NCBI RefSeq assembly: GCF_005843925.1 | Contig: NZ_VCBC01000015.1 | Location: 1-64,000, forward strand | DNA length: 64,000 nucleotides | DNA from: Thalassotalea litorea | GTDB lineage: Bacteria; Pseudomonadota; Gammaproteobacteria; Enterobacterales; Alteromonadaceae | Direction of reading: 5' to 3' | Shown here: one piece after another, positions 18,017 through 27,858 of the stretch | Position numbering within the stretch: the first letter of the stretch is position 1 | Layout: each line of letters starts with the position of its first letter | The notes under the pieces: generated by a model | The model's input: the letters and a program-made list of their open reading frames with translations, nothing else | Told to the model about the DNA's origin: nothing | Databases searched by the model: none | Made by a program: the position numbers and the translations under genes

Positions 18017-18898
18017 ATGACACAACAATACAAAACCATAGGCCTTATTGGCAAACCGGACCACAGTGGTGCCCTGGCCACAATACAATCCTTGCTGTCT
18101 TATCTTACCGATAAAGGCTATCAGGTATTAGTGGAAACTAAAGTAGCTCGAAAAATCGAGGTTAAGCCCAGTCAAACTCGGGAGATCACCGAAATTGGCG
18201 AGCTGGCCGATCTTGCCATTGTCGTTGGTGGTGATGGTTATATGCTCGGTGCAGCACGGGTTTTGGCTTGTTACAACATTGCCGTTGTTGGCGTTAACCG
18301 CGGTAATCTTGGCTTTCTTACGGATATTTCACCGGATAACCTGTTCGATCCTCTTGAAGAAATTTTACAGGGCCGTTCGAAAACCGAGCACAGATTTTTA
18401 ATTCAGACTGAAGTGTATCGACATGGCCAGTTAAAAAGCGCCAACAGCGCCGTTAACGAAGCCGTACTCCATCCGGGAAAAGTTGCCTCGATGATGGAGT
18501 TTGAGGTGTATCTGGACGACGTATTTATGTTTTCACAGCGCTCCGATGGATTGATTGTATCAACGCCAACCGGTTCCACTGCCTACAGCATGTCGGCAGG
18601 TGGTTCGATATTAACACCAAACCTTAATGCGTTAACACTCGTGCCTATGTTCCCACATACATTAACCTCCAGGCCTATCGTCGTCGATGGTGACTCAGTA
18701 TTGAAGTTAGTGGTTGCGACAAACAATTCCGAAGATTTACAGGTCAGTTGTGATGGCCACGTAATTCTCGCCGTGATGCCAGGGGATGAAATCATTATTC
18801 GCAAGTGTGAGCAAACTTTGCGCTTGGTCCACCCACTAGATCATGACTATTTTAATGTTCTGCGCAGTAAATTAAGCTGGGGTAATAAGATTTACTAA
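18017..18898 (+). CDS. nadK: NAD kinase
   Basis: Phosphorylates NAD to NADP. At 293 residues it is the usual proteobacterial length. Conserved regions: N-terminal [27 protein letters not shown] at 69-83, the NAD-binding [20 protein letters not shown], and [11 protein letters not shown]. The fifth position of the GGDGN loop is Tyr75 (codon TAT at 18239-18241), where E. coli has Asn and many other NAD kinases have Asn or Thr. The rest of the active site looks intact. Divergent from grpE, a common arrangement in gammaproteobacteria. Confidence 0.95.
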   Translation: MTQQYKTIGLIGKPDHSGALATIQSLLSYLTDKGYQVLVETKVARKIEVKPSQTREITEIGELADLAIVVGGDGYMLGAARVLACYNIAVVGVNRGNLGFLTDISPDNLFDPLEEILQGRSKTEHRFLIQTEVYRHGQLKSANSAVNEAVLHPGKVASMMEFEVYLDDVFMFSQRSDGLIVSTPTGSTAYSMSAGGSILTPNLNALTLVPMFPHTLTSRPIVVDGDSVLKLVVATNNSEDLQVSCDGHVILAVMPGDEIIIRKCEQTLRLVHPLDHDYFNVLRSKLSWGNKIY

Positions 18899-19107
18899 TC
18901 CCAAACAAAAATATTTCACAACTCATGTCATTGATTGGTAAATAACGAGTACAACAACACTGACAAGTACGACGGCACAGGCAACCGCGGCAATAGCACG
19001 AAACAGGACAAGTGGAAGTATTAGATGGGGTATTGGGCTTTACACATTGGGAACAAAGGCGCAATACTATAAGAAGGTCGATTCAGGAATCTCAGATACA
19101 GCGATAG
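18899..19107. other. Gene-free spacer between nadK and the patatin gene
   Basis: About 210 bp with no accepted gene. One minus-strand frame encodes a hydrophobic stretch like a membrane helix and another a Cys-rich stretch, but neither has a proper start, so nothing is called. Confidence 0.4.
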
Positions 19108-20274
19108 ATGGTTGATAAAAAGAGTTACAAAGGATGTAAAACGGCATTAATGCTGACCGGTGGTGGCGCCAGAGCGGCGTACCAGGTTGGTGTATTAAAA
19201 GCCATCGCCAGCTATATGCCTCGTAATCACGGCATTCCCTTCCCGATTATTTGCGGAACCTCTGCCGGTGCCATTAATGCCACCACCATCGCTTGTTATG
19301 CATCATGTTTCCACCTTGGCGTTCGCAAGCTCGAATGGGTCTGGAAAAACCTACATACTTCCAACATATACCACAGTACGGCGGGTAAAGTGTTTGGTAA
19401 TCTTATTGCCGGTTTTTTCAGTAACTTTGATGCCGGTTATGCCAATGCTAAATCCTACAGCCTGCTCAACAATGCGCCGTTGCGGGATTTGCTTAATGAA
19501 GTCGTCGACTTTAAACGCATCGACATCAACATTTTAAACGATTACTTATCATCCATTGCCATTACAGCGTCGAGTTATTCCAGTGGTGATTCCATCAGTT
19601 TCTACCAGGCAGATAAATCCATAGCGCCATGGCATCGGTCAAAACGCCGTGGTATTCAATGCCAGCTCAACACCTCACACCTAATGGCTTCGTCGTCAAT
19701 ACCCTTGATTTTTCCTCCGGTAAGAATCGAACAAGAGCATTATGGTGACGGCTCCGTGAATCAGTTATCACCGCTAAGCCCACCAATTCACCTTGGCGCC
19801 GAGCGGATTTTTATGGTCGGTGTCGAACAACCCGAAGAAGATGAAAGCCTCAATCATCATATTGTCAATCTCGAGAAAAACCATCCACCGGCGATTGCGA
19901 CCGTCGCCGGGCATTTGATGGATACGGTATTTGCGGAAACGCTAAATAGTGACTTGGAACGATTGCAACGCGTCAACCGTACAGTGCAGTTGATTGATAA
20001 AAACAAACGGGATCTGCAATCGGAATTGCGCAACATCGATACCCTATTGATCAACCCAAGTCAGAATTTCAATCAAATCGCGCAGCAACATTACGGGGAA
20101 TTAAATTGGCCGCTGCGACTGCTATTAAGATTTATGGGGGCGACTCAGGATTCTGAATCGAGTTTAACGTCTTATATTCTGTTCGAACAAAACTTTTGTA
20201 AAAAGCTCATCCAGGTTGGCTTCGAAGATGCCATGGAAAAAGAAGCAGATATCCGCAAATTCCTCTCAATTTAA
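19108..20274 (+). CDS. Patatin-like phospholipase
   Basis: A 388-residue patatin-domain serine hydrolase. The oxyanion loop ALMLTGGGARAAYQVGVL is at about 13-30, the nucleophile Ser in GTSAG at about 51-55, and the catalytic Asp in DGS (HYGDGSVNQL) near residue 215. These form the Ser-Asp dyad of patatins, which deacylate lipids. No signal peptide or membrane helix is seen, so it is probably cytoplasmic or membrane-associated. A C-terminal extension of about 130 residues follows the catalytic core. The physiological lipid is unknown. Confidence 0.88.
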   Translation: MVDKKSYKGCKTALMLTGGGARAAYQVGVLKAIASYMPRNHGIPFPIICGTSAGAINATTIACYASCFHLGVRKLEWVWKNLHTSNIYHSTAGKVFGNLIAGFFSNFDAGYANAKSYSLLNNAPLRDLLNEVVDFKRIDINILNDYLSSIAITASSYSSGDSISFYQADKSIAPWHRSKRRGIQCQLNTSHLMASSSIPLIFPPVRIEQEHYGDGSVNQLSPLSPPIHLGAERIFMVGVEQPEEDESLNHHIVNLEKNHPPAIATVAGHLMDTVFAETLNSDLERLQRVNRTVQLIDKNKRDLQSELRNIDTLLINPSQNFNQIAQQHYGELNWPLRLLLRFMGATQDSESSLTSYILFEQNFCKKLIQVGFEDAMEKEADIRKFLSI

Positions 20275-20451
20275 AACCCTAGATTGTAGTTAGCCAGGGT
20301 ATTCATTTGCAGATGACTCAGCGCAGGCGTTGAAACTCAGCTAATATCTCGTCTGTCAATGCCGGCCTCACACTAAGTAATGAGGGACGCATGAGCAATA
20401 CAAGGGGAACAGAGAGTGCAAAGCGCACGACCTTGAAAACGAATATCGCGA

Positions 20452-22425
20452 TTATTCCCCTTCTTGCAAAAACCGCTCAACTCGCTCTACTCGCCGCGGT
20501 TTCCCTTGCAGCACCAGGGTATCTTGGGCCATTAATCGTTCCTTTGGGGATGGGTGCGGAATTTCCCGTCCATGTCGGCGAATGGACAGTATTTCCACAC
20601 GTTTTTCTGTTAAACCTAACTCTTCAATAGTCAATCCTGTTGCAAACGCATCATCATTGAGCAAAGTAGCATGAACAAACTCCAGACGCTCAATTGCGCC
20701 GGCACTCATATCGGTATCCACTCCGGGATAAAATCCATGAAGGCGGTTGTAGTGATTCTTACGCTCAGCCTGAATTTGTCGAACGATACGAGAAAATGGC
20801 ACGCCACTTAAATTCAACACTTGCGATACTAACATTAAACTGCCTTCCAGGGACTCTGGAACCACTTCATTGGCCCCCGCTTCCTGAAGTTTGGTAAGCG
20901 CATCATCATTACGCGTACGGACCAGAATTTGTACGTGCTCAGACAAGGAACGAACTTTTTGCACGACATCAAAGGATTGCTCTGGAGCCCCATAGGAGAC
21001 GACCACCAATTTTGCCTCTTCAATATTTGCCGCATGTAAGACTTCCGCCTGACGAGCCGAGCCGAACAATACATTTTCCCCTGCTTCTCTGGCTTCGTTG
21101 ACGCGCACCGGATCAATGTCGATGGCGACAAAATCGATATTTTCCTGCTTTAAAAAACGGCTAACCGTTTGTCCAACGCGGCCAAAACCACAGATAACCA
21201 CATGATTACTTAACGGTCGTTGGGGCTTGGACAATTCCTGTTGTTGTTCACTGAGTTTTTGATTGTTTTCCAAGGTCAGTTTCACTGCCCAATCGCGGGC
21301 ATGAGAGATCATAAACGGCGTTACGGCCATCGAAAGAATTCCCGCGCCAAGTAAAATCGAGGTCAACTCTGTGCTAAACACACCATTGTTTGCGGCCAGG
21401 GCGATTAATACAAAACTGAATTCTCCCATTTGCGCCAGCATAAAACCTGACGCCCAGGCATCTTTAGCGGACTCGCCAGCCCGAACCGCAAGAATTCGGA
21501 TCACCGATATTTTGATCAACAAAGACAAAACCAGCACCAGAGCAATACTGCCCGGGGATTGAAATAACGCCTGCCAATCAAGTTTCATCCCAACGGTGAC
21601 AAAAAACAGGCCTAATAAAATATCCCGAAACGGCCTGATATCGGCTTCAAGCTGATATTTATACTGACTTTCGCCGAGCATCATGCCAGCTAAAAAAGCC
21701 CCTAAGGCCATCGATAAGCCAAAAAACTGGGTTAGCGCAGCAGCGAGTAATGTCACCAGTAAAGTGGTCAATACGAACAGTTCATCGGTGCGCACCTGCG
21801 CGACCACATTAAATATACGGGGTAACAGCCAGCGACCGGCAAATAGTAACACTCCTACCACAAAACAGCCTTTAATTAAGGCGATGGCTAATGCGCTTAA
21901 CACTCCCCAATCGGCACCTTCACCCAGCAGTGGGATGACAATCAGAAATGGCACGACGGCAATATCCTGGCACAGTAATACTGCAACGGAAATTTGTCCG
22001 GAACGTCTTTTTATCGAGCCTGACTCCGATAGTTGCCGAATGACAATCGCAGTGGAAGAGAGAGCGACTACCCCCCCGATAACAAAAGCTGTAGGTCCTG
22101 ATAAACCAAACATTAATGCCAATAGGATAACGATAAGTAACGTCAGGCCGACTTGCTTGCAGCCAACGTCCGTGACCAAATGGCGCATGGCCACCAGTTT
22201 TGGCAAGGAAAATTCCAGCCCGAGGGTAAACAATAAGAACACGATGCCTAGCTCGGCAATATGTTCGTAGTCGGAATCATCGCCAGTAATATTTAAACCA
22301 TGTTCACCAATCAGGGTACCGGCGACCAAATACGCCAGGATCGCCGGCAGTCGCCAGCGTCTGAATAGCCAGACCACAACGACTGCAGCCACTAAAATAG
22401 CCAGAACCTGATAAAAATTGCCCAC
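20452..22425 (-). CDS. Kef-type monovalent cation:proton antiporter (CPA2 family)
   Basis: A 657-residue membrane transporter. The first 380 residues form about 12 membrane helices with the CPA2 signatures LGIVFLLFTLGLEF, GGVVALSSTAIVIRQLSE and VLLCQDIAVVPFLI. A cytoplasmic TrkA-N/RCK domain follows (VVICGFGRVGQTVSRFL, at about 415-530) that binds nucleotide, then a TrkA-C domain at the end. The layout is like KefB/KefC and YbaL, which exchange K+ for H+. No ancillary flavodoxin-like KefF/KefG is next to it. Confidence 0.9.
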   Translation of the reverse strand: MGNFYQVLAILVAAVVVVWLFRRWRLPAILAYLVAGTLIGEHGLNITGDDSDYEHIAELGIVFLLFTLGLEFSLPKLVAMRHLVTDVGCKQVGLTLLIVILLALMFGLSGPTAFVIGGVVALSSTAIVIRQLSESGSIKRRSGQISVAVLLCQDIAVVPFLIVIPLLGEGADWGVLSALAIALIKGCFVVGVLLFAGRWLLPRIFNVVAQVRTDELFVLTTLLVTLLAAALTQFFGLSMALGAFLAGMMLGESQYKYQLEADIRPFRDILLGLFFVTVGMKLDWQALFQSPGSIALVLVLSLLIKISVIRILAVRAGESAKDAWASGFMLAQMGEFSFVLIALAANNGVFSTELTSILLGAGILSMAVTPFMISHARDWAVKLTLENNQKLSEQQQELSKPQRPLSNHVVICGFGRVGQTVSRFLKQENIDFVAIDIDPVRVNEAREAGENVLFGSARQAEVLHAANIEEAKLVVVSYGAPEQSFDVVQKVRSLSEHVQILVRTRNDDALTKLQEAGANEVVPESLEGSLMLVSQVLNLSGVPFSRIVRQIQAERKNHYNRLHGFYPGVDTDMSAGAIERLEFVHATLLNDDAFATGLTIEELGLTEKRVEILSIRRHGREIPHPSPKERLMAQDTLVLQGKPRRVERVERFLQEGE

Positions 22426-22483
22426 TTAAAACCCTTTTATTGATTGAGACAAGACCGCAACAATGTAATTAGTTCGCTAGCGC

Positions 22484-25009
22484 ATGTGGCGATCCCATTC
22501 CATACTAAGTATCAATGCAAATCAAAACAATGTTAATTTAAGCGACGATATTGTCTGGAGTTCGTCCCCTATACCTATGGACAAACACGAAAAAAATAAC
22601 GATATTTCAAAGACAAAGAACCCCATATTAGAGATTGAAACAAAATTAGACAAGCAGTTACATCAGGGTTTCTTGCTCAATGACGTATTGATAAAACCAG
22701 ATCTCGGCATTGTCATTCGCGAGTCAGAACGATTTCATCTGGCGCCGAAAGCGATGGAAGTGCTATTACTGCTGGCATCTAACCCTAACCAGATCGTTGA
22801 GTATCAACAAATACTCGACTTTGCCTGGGGAAGCACTAACGCCTCGAAAAGTACGGTATCACATTGCATTAGCGAGATCCGGCAAGTACTGGGCGATCCA
22901 AAAGAGTGTCCGGTGCTTATTCAGACCATCCCCCGCAAAGGCTATCGTTTGCGAGTCACACCTACCCCATTAAATTCCGATGATATCAATGAATTAGGGG
23001 CGACAAGTTCCGGTCCATGGAAGTTGTCTCTGGCGATGCTTAAAAGTAGTCGATTGTTTAAAGTCAGTGCTGCCTATATCGTCTTTTCCTGGATTATGTT
23101 GCAGGCATTCGCCATTATTTTTCCGATATTTGAGCTACCTGACTGGGGCTTGAAACTGGCAACGTTGGCTCTGATCGTTGGATTTATTCTGGTGATAGTT
23201 TATTACTGGCTCAGCGAACTGGACGCCAGAAAACGACTGGCAAAAGCGAAAGCGTCAAAAGTTGCCTTGATAAAGCAATTCATCTTCGATTCGATATTCG
23301 TACTCGGGGCCCTTGGCATCATCTTCCTGATCTCCAGTCATCTGGTGAAAAAGATTGACGAGCAGGTCTCAAACCCTAAATCCGCTCCAATAAACCGTTC
23401 AACCGGCGTACAAAGCAACGCTGTCGCTGTTTTTCCCTTCACCGTTTCTCAGAACGACGACAATCCATCATATTATCCGAAAACGATTCAAGAGGAACTC
23501 ATTAGCTACCTTTCAAAATCCGCTGATATCAAGGCAACGTCTCTGCGCTCAACCAATACCATTGACGAAGGCAGTGATTTGAATGTTATCAGGCAACAAT
23601 TAAAGGCAAAATATCTGGTTGAAGGATCCCTGTCATACAATCAGGACACCCTTAAAATCACCACGCAATTGATCGATACTGAAACCGGATATCAGCTATG
23701 GCAAGACATTATTTCCGGTCAGAAAAATGAGCTGCTTTCTTTGAATGAGGAACTTTTCAGAAAAGTCAAAAACGCCGTGTTGCTGATGATCATCGGTCAT
23801 GCCGAAACCTCGGATGCGGAGATAAAACCCACCCATAATTTCGCCGCATATGATGCCTATTTACAGGGGAAATCCGCTTATCAAGATGATAGTAGCATCG
23901 CTAATTTACAAATCGCGGAGGGTTACTTTACTCAGGCATTAACACTGGATAACAGCTTCGTTTTAGCCGCTGCCGCACTGTGCAAAACCAATCTGAATAT
24001 TTACACGATTAATCTAACCATTAGTGAATATCAAAAAGCCAAGGAATCGTGCGAATTAACGGCCAATTACCAACAAGTTGGCAGTGAGTCACATCTTGCC
24101 CTTGGTAAGCTTTATCTCACCAACGGCGAATACTATCAGGCTCAGGAACAGTTTGAAGAAGCACTGGACATTGATGACAATAATTCTGAGGCCATGTGCG
24201 AGCTTGCTAAAACTTATCGATTATTGGAAAAACCGAATAAAGCCCGGCAATACTATCAAAAAGCGATCCAATCAGAGCCCGGGTATTGGCAAAACTACTA
24301 TGAATATGGTTCATTTTTGTTTGCCACCGGTAATTTTACCGCGGCCATCCCGCAATTTAAGAAGGTAAATCTTCTAAAAGATGGGATCTTAGATTCCTAT
24401 AATGCCTTAGGCGCCTCGCATATGATGCTTTGGCAGCTGGATGAGGCGGCAGACGCCCTTAAAAAGGCCATTGAAATTGCGCCAAGTGCGGCAGCGTACT
24501 CTAATTTGGCAACGAATCACTTTTTTCTCGGACAGTTTGACATTGCAGCCAGCAACTATCAAAAAGCCCTTGAGCATGCACCGGATAATTTTACCTATTG
24601 GGGCAATCTCGCAGATGCGATTCATTATTCAGGAAAAAACAATCACAAGGCGCAACAGTCTTATCAAAAAGCACTGACGTTGGCCAAGCAAAATGAACAC
24701 ATTAACCCGCACGATATTAATCTCAAAGCACAGATATCAAGGTATTATTCGGAGCTAAATCAATGTGACGATGCCGCCAACTACCAAGTTTCAGTACTGC
24801 AGTCGCAACACCAGGATCCACAGGTATTTTATGATATGGCGATTGTGGCTAAAAATTGCCTGTCTAATGTACAAATGAAAAGCATGCTCAACAAAGCGGT
24901 TTCATTAGGGTTTGATACCAAGATGATATTAGCGGATCCGCAATTTTTAGACTATAAAGAAGAGCTTATCAGGTTATTTAACAATGAAAGTACCCCGCTT
25001 CAGGGATAA
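22484..25009 (+). CDS. Membrane-bound winged-helix regulator with TolB-like and TPR domains
   Basis: An 841-residue one-component membrane regulator in the style of CadC/ToxR. A cytoplasmic OmpR-type winged helix covers about 70-158 (SKSTVSHCISEIRQVLGD...IQTIPRKGYRLRV). Three membrane helices follow at about 191-215, 222-243 and 267-287, putting the rest in the periplasm. Residues 310-410 look like a TolB-like/FlgO-type domain (AVAVFPF...YLVEGSLSYNQDTLKITTQL), and 430-810 are TPR repeats. The translated frame begins at 22484, but an ATG at 22577 (residue 32) is an equally likely start. Its target may be the secreted gene directly downstream. Confidence 0.85.
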   Translation: MWRSHSILSINANQNNVNLSDDIVWSSSPIPMDKHEKNNDISKTKNPILEIETKLDKQLHQGFLLNDVLIKPDLGIVIRESERFHLAPKAMEVLLLLASNPNQIVEYQQILDFAWGSTNASKSTVSHCISEIRQVLGDPKECPVLIQTIPRKGYRLRVTPTPLNSDDINELGATSSGPWKLSLAMLKSSRLFKVSAAYIVFSWIMLQAFAIIFPIFELPDWGLKLATLALIVGFILVIVYYWLSELDARKRLAKAKASKVALIKQFIFDSIFVLGALGIIFLISSHLVKKIDEQVSNPKSAPINRSTGVQSNAVAVFPFTVSQNDDNPSYYPKTIQEELISYLSKSADIKATSLRSTNTIDEGSDLNVIRQQLKAKYLVEGSLSYNQDTLKITTQLIDTETGYQLWQDIISGQKNELLSLNEELFRKVKNAVLLMIIGHAETSDAEIKPTHNFAAYDAYLQGKSAYQDDSSIANLQIAEGYFTQALTLDNSFVLAAAALCKTNLNIYTINLTISEYQKAKESCELTANYQQVGSESHLALGKLYLTNGEYYQAQEQFEEALDIDDNNSEAMCELAKTYRLLEKPNKARQYYQKAIQSEPGYWQNYYEYGSFLFATGNFTAAIPQFKKVNLLKDGILDSYNALGASHMMLWQLDEAADALKKAIEIAPSAAAYSNLATNHFFLGQFDIAASNYQKALEHAPDNFTYWGNLADAIHYSGKNNHKAQQSYQKALTLAKQNEHINPHDINLKAQISRYYSELNQCDDAANYQVSVLQSQHQDPQVFYDMAIVAKNCLSNVQMKSMLNKAVSLGFDTKMILADPQFLDYKEELIRLFNNESTPLQG

Positions 25010-25093
25010 ACTATCAAGCAGGTAGTGATCGGGAATGACCGTAACCAGGCAGACATTGTCTGGATAATTCAACTACAACCCCAGGAAACAATT

Positions 25094-25612
25094 ATGAGCA
25101 ACCTGTTACTTGTCACCCGCAATAGCCTAATGACGCTACTTGCCCTGTTACTGCTACCATTAGGCATGGCCAGCGCCAAAGAGATTGACCAAACCATGGT
25201 TATCGATATTGATCCTGTGACCAGTTGTGCCATTTCCGTCACCCTCGCGGATCCAGAAAAAAACAACTGTAAAAAACTCGAAACCAACCCTTGTAAAAAC
25301 ATCAAAGACTGTGTTTGTTCTGCCAAAGACAAAAAACTTAAATGGGTGGCGGATAGCAAATACAAATACACCTTGAATTTTCACCCGGTAACCTCAGCGT
25401 CAGACATGCCAGTCAATCCCAACGACGATTTTGAAACAGATCTCACGCCGTTTAAGGAAAAAGACAAAGACAAGGGTTGCTCGGCCACCATAGTGTCATC
25501 AACTGATGGTGAAATTGACTGCAAAGTTAAGAATAAAGGGGTCTGGGACTATGACGTTAACGTGGAAGGTTGCGCTGAAGGTTTTGACCCAAGAATTGTG
25601 ATCAACCACTAA
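25094..25612 (+). CDS. Secreted Cys-rich hypothetical protein
   Basis: I do not recognise the family. The start is the ATG at 25094, preceded by CAGGAAACA; about 172 residues. A clear signal peptide ends MASA, and the mature part holds eight cysteines (SCAIS, NNCKK, PCKN, DCVCS, GCSAT, DCKV, GCAEG), suggesting up to four disulfides. It is rich in Lys and Asp, with no transmembrane segment. It follows the membrane regulator by about 85 bp in the same direction and may be its partner or target. Its stop lies 2 bp from the stop of the convergent gene. Confidence 0.65.
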   Translation: MSNLLLVTRNSLMTLLALLLLPLGMASAKEIDQTMVIDIDPVTSCAISVTLADPEKNNCKKLETNPCKNIKDCVCSAKDKKLKWVADSKYKYTLNFHPVTSASDMPVNPNDDFETDLTPFKEKDKDKGCSATIVSSTDGEIDCKVKNKGVWDYDVNVEGCAEGFDPRIVINH

Positions 25613-25614
25613 AT

Positions 25615-26403
25615 CTAGCGCAGACCAAGACTTTGCGTTAAACGATTAAGCGCCTCCTCTCGTTCTGAGGCGCTAAAATCCTGACAGATCCTTGCCAGGC
25701 GCAGGGCATCGGCAAAACGATCTGGTGACAGGCGATAAACGGCCTCGTTCAAAAACCCGGGATCAAGGCGATAGGTTTGTGCGTAAAACGCTATTGCCTG
25801 TTCCACGTCATTAAAATCGGTGCCATCGAAATGAAACGATGATTGTTGCTCTTCATGCAGCTTCAAACCATGAAGCTGAAGTGGCCAACCTCTAAAATTT
25901 ACTCGATCCCGGGCTATTTCATACATAAACCACGCGCTGCGGGCAAACCCTTCAAAATTGCCCCCTTCAAAGCCACTGTTTTCCAGCTCTTCTTTGGTCC
26001 AGTTAACGCCAATGGCCAGATCCTTGCGATAAAGTTTACGTAATCCGGCGTTTACTTTTTCACGCAGCTGCGAAACCTCCAGCTTTTTGTGCTTATTGGC
26101 AATAGCGGCACACTCATGACATGCTGGAATGGCCATGCCTTTTGCGGTGTCATTGGTGTTTGGTATTTGATCGGTTGGATAGTTAAACATACGAGCCGCT
26201 GGCTCTTTGCAAAACCAACAGCAATGGCGATATTCAAACGGAACTTCCAGTGGCAAAAAATCCTGACCAGTCCGTTGAGCTGCCGATGCATCTGCATCCT
26301 CTGACTGCGGGGATTTACCATGATAATACTCATCGCTATCGATATCAGATAGCAAGGTTGTTTTTGCGCGACGGCGAGTGTGGTCGTTATTGTGATTGCC
26401 CAT
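25615..26403 (-). CDS. Hypothetical protein with two CxxC zinc-type motifs
   Basis: A 262-residue protein of unknown function. Its centre has HCCWFCKEP (about 60-68) and PACHECAA (about 93-100), two CxxC pairs about 30 residues apart that probably bind one zinc ion, a spacing seen in HNH-like and treble-clef folds. The N-terminus is charged and poorly ordered; the C-terminal half is helical and ends with SASEREEALNRLTQSLG. It could be a zinc-binding nucleic-acid protein, but no HNH catalytic residues are convincing. It is read in the same direction as the helicase gene upstream of it. Confidence 0.55.
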   Translation of the reverse strand: MGNHNNDHTRRRAKTTLLSDIDSDEYYHGKSPQSEDADASAAQRTGQDFLPLEVPFEYRHCCWFCKEPAARMFNYPTDQIPNTNDTAKGMAIPACHECAAIANKHKKLEVSQLREKVNAGLRKLYRKDLAIGVNWTKEELENSGFEGGNFEGFARSAWFMYEIARDRVNFRGWPLQLHGLKLHEEQQSSFHFDGTDFNDVEQAIAFYAQTYRLDPGFLNEAVYRLSPDRFADALRLARICQDFSASEREEALNRLTQSLGLR

Positions 26404-26467
26404 AATTTTCTTTGGTGCCGTAGCTGTTATTAGATTTTAGTTTTAACCGTGAATATCGTGTCGTGGA

Positions 26468-27796
26468 TCAGCGACTCGAATGCCGGCTTTTGCGTTGTAC
26501 TTTGCTTTTCCCCGCAGCACTACGTTTTTTGTCCAATGAGCGGTTTTTATCACGGGTTTTCTGGTAACGATTCTTACTTTCAGGGGCGACTTTGCTGACA
26601 TCTTTTTTAGCCACGCCTTTTTTCGCCGCATCTTTTTTGGCAATTTCAGTCATTAAATCAAATTCGTAACCCGGTAAAACAATGCGTTCAATCTTCTGTT
26701 CAATTAACGCTTCGATATCGCCTAAAAACCTATGATCTTTCGGGGAAACTAAGGAAATCGCAGTACCCGATTTACCGGCTCGTCCGGTACGACCAATTCG
26801 GTGTACGTAGTCTTCCGCTAAAAACGGCAAGTGATAATTTACAACGTAATGCAAGTCGGCAATATCAATACCGCGAGCAGCAACATCGGTTGCCACAATC
26901 ACCCGGGCTTTACCTTCGGTAAAATCCTGCAGCGCTTTGTTACGAGCGCCCTGGGATTTTTCGCCATGACAAAGCACCGCTTTGATGCCATCAAGTTTGA
27001 GCTCTTTGGCTAATTCATTGGCACTTTCTCGAGTACCAGCAAATACCATAACCTGATGCCAGTTATTCTTGCCAATTAGCTCTGACAACATTTCGCGTTT
27101 ACGATTTTCCTGAACCGGATAAACGTACTGACGAACTTTTTTCGCGGTGGCGTTTTGCTTGGCGGTTTCAATGAGCCGCGGGTGTTGTAGGAACTGTTTC
27201 GCCAGATTTTTGACTTTATTGGAAAACGTTGCCGAAAACAGCAGGGTTTGATGCGGCTGTTTAATGGGTGACAGTATTTCTTCAATCGCCTTTAAAAAGC
27301 CCATATCCAGCATTCGATCCGCTTCATCCAGGACGACAAATTTGAGCTGGTTTAATCGCAGAGTACGATTTTGGATCAGTTCCAACACGCGGCCAGGAGT
27401 CGCAACGACAATATCACTGCCTTGTTGGATACGCTTTTGCTGTTCGCTGTTACCGACACCACCATAAACTAAGGTCGTGGTTAATTGCGTATTTTGGCAA
27501 TACTGCTCAATGTTTTCTTTAACCTGCTTGGCCAACTCGCGCGTAGGCGTTAATACCAGTGCTTGCACGCCAGTACCCTGCCCGCCCTGACCTGCGCCTG
27601 TCTTTAACAATGCTTCGATAATTGGCAAAGAGAAAGCCGCAGTTTTACCGGTACCGGTTTGGGCACTCGCTAATACATCCTGACCAGAGCGGATTGCGGA
27701 AATCCCTTTTTGCTGAATTGGCGTAAGGTTTTTATACCCCATAGACTTTACGGCTTGCAGCAGCGGCTGAGGAAGACCTATCGCATCAAAACTCAT
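26468..27796 (-). CDS. DEAD-box ATP-dependent RNA helicase, RhlE-like
   Basis: A 442-residue DEAD-box RNA helicase. The motifs are in order: Q motif FDAIGLPQPLLQAVKSMGYKNLTPIQ at the N-terminus, motif I AQTGTGKT, PTRELA, VLDEADRML, SAT, ATDVAARGID and HRIGRTGRAGKSG. The C-terminal 70 residues are basic, rich in Lys, Arg and Ser and low in complexity, as in RhlE proteins, and should add RNA affinity. It is probably involved in RNA remodelling in the cold or in ribosome assembly. Confidence 0.92.
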   Translation of the reverse strand: MSFDAIGLPQPLLQAVKSMGYKNLTPIQQKGISAIRSGQDVLASAQTGTGKTAAFSLPIIEALLKTGAGQGGQGTGVQALVLTPTRELAKQVKENIEQYCQNTQLTTTLVYGGVGNSEQQKRIQQGSDIVVATPGRVLELIQNRTLRLNQLKFVVLDEADRMLDMGFLKAIEEILSPIKQPHQTLLFSATFSNKVKNLAKQFLQHPRLIETAKQNATAKKVRQYVYPVQENRKREMLSELIGKNNWHQVMVFAGTRESANELAKELKLDGIKAVLCHGEKSQGARNKALQDFTEGKARVIVATDVAARGIDIADLHYVVNYHLPFLAEDYVHRIGRTGRAGKSGTAISLVSPKDHRFLGDIEALIEQKIERIVLPGYEFDLMTEIAKKDAAKKGVAKKDVSKVAPESKNRYQKTRDKNRSLDKKRSAAGKSKVQRKSRHSSR

Positions 27797-27858
27797 GAAT
27801 TAACCTTAGTAATAAAATATGCCGGGATAATAGCAAAATTCCCCCCTGACACCTAGAC

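Noticed and set aside
18852..19064. A Cys-rich minus-strand frame and an overlapping hydrophobic frame between nadK and the patatin gene
   Set aside because: The Cys-rich frame overlaps the nadK end and has no ribosome site; the hydrophobic frame lacks a usable start codon. They could be a broken small gene, but the evidence is too thin to call.
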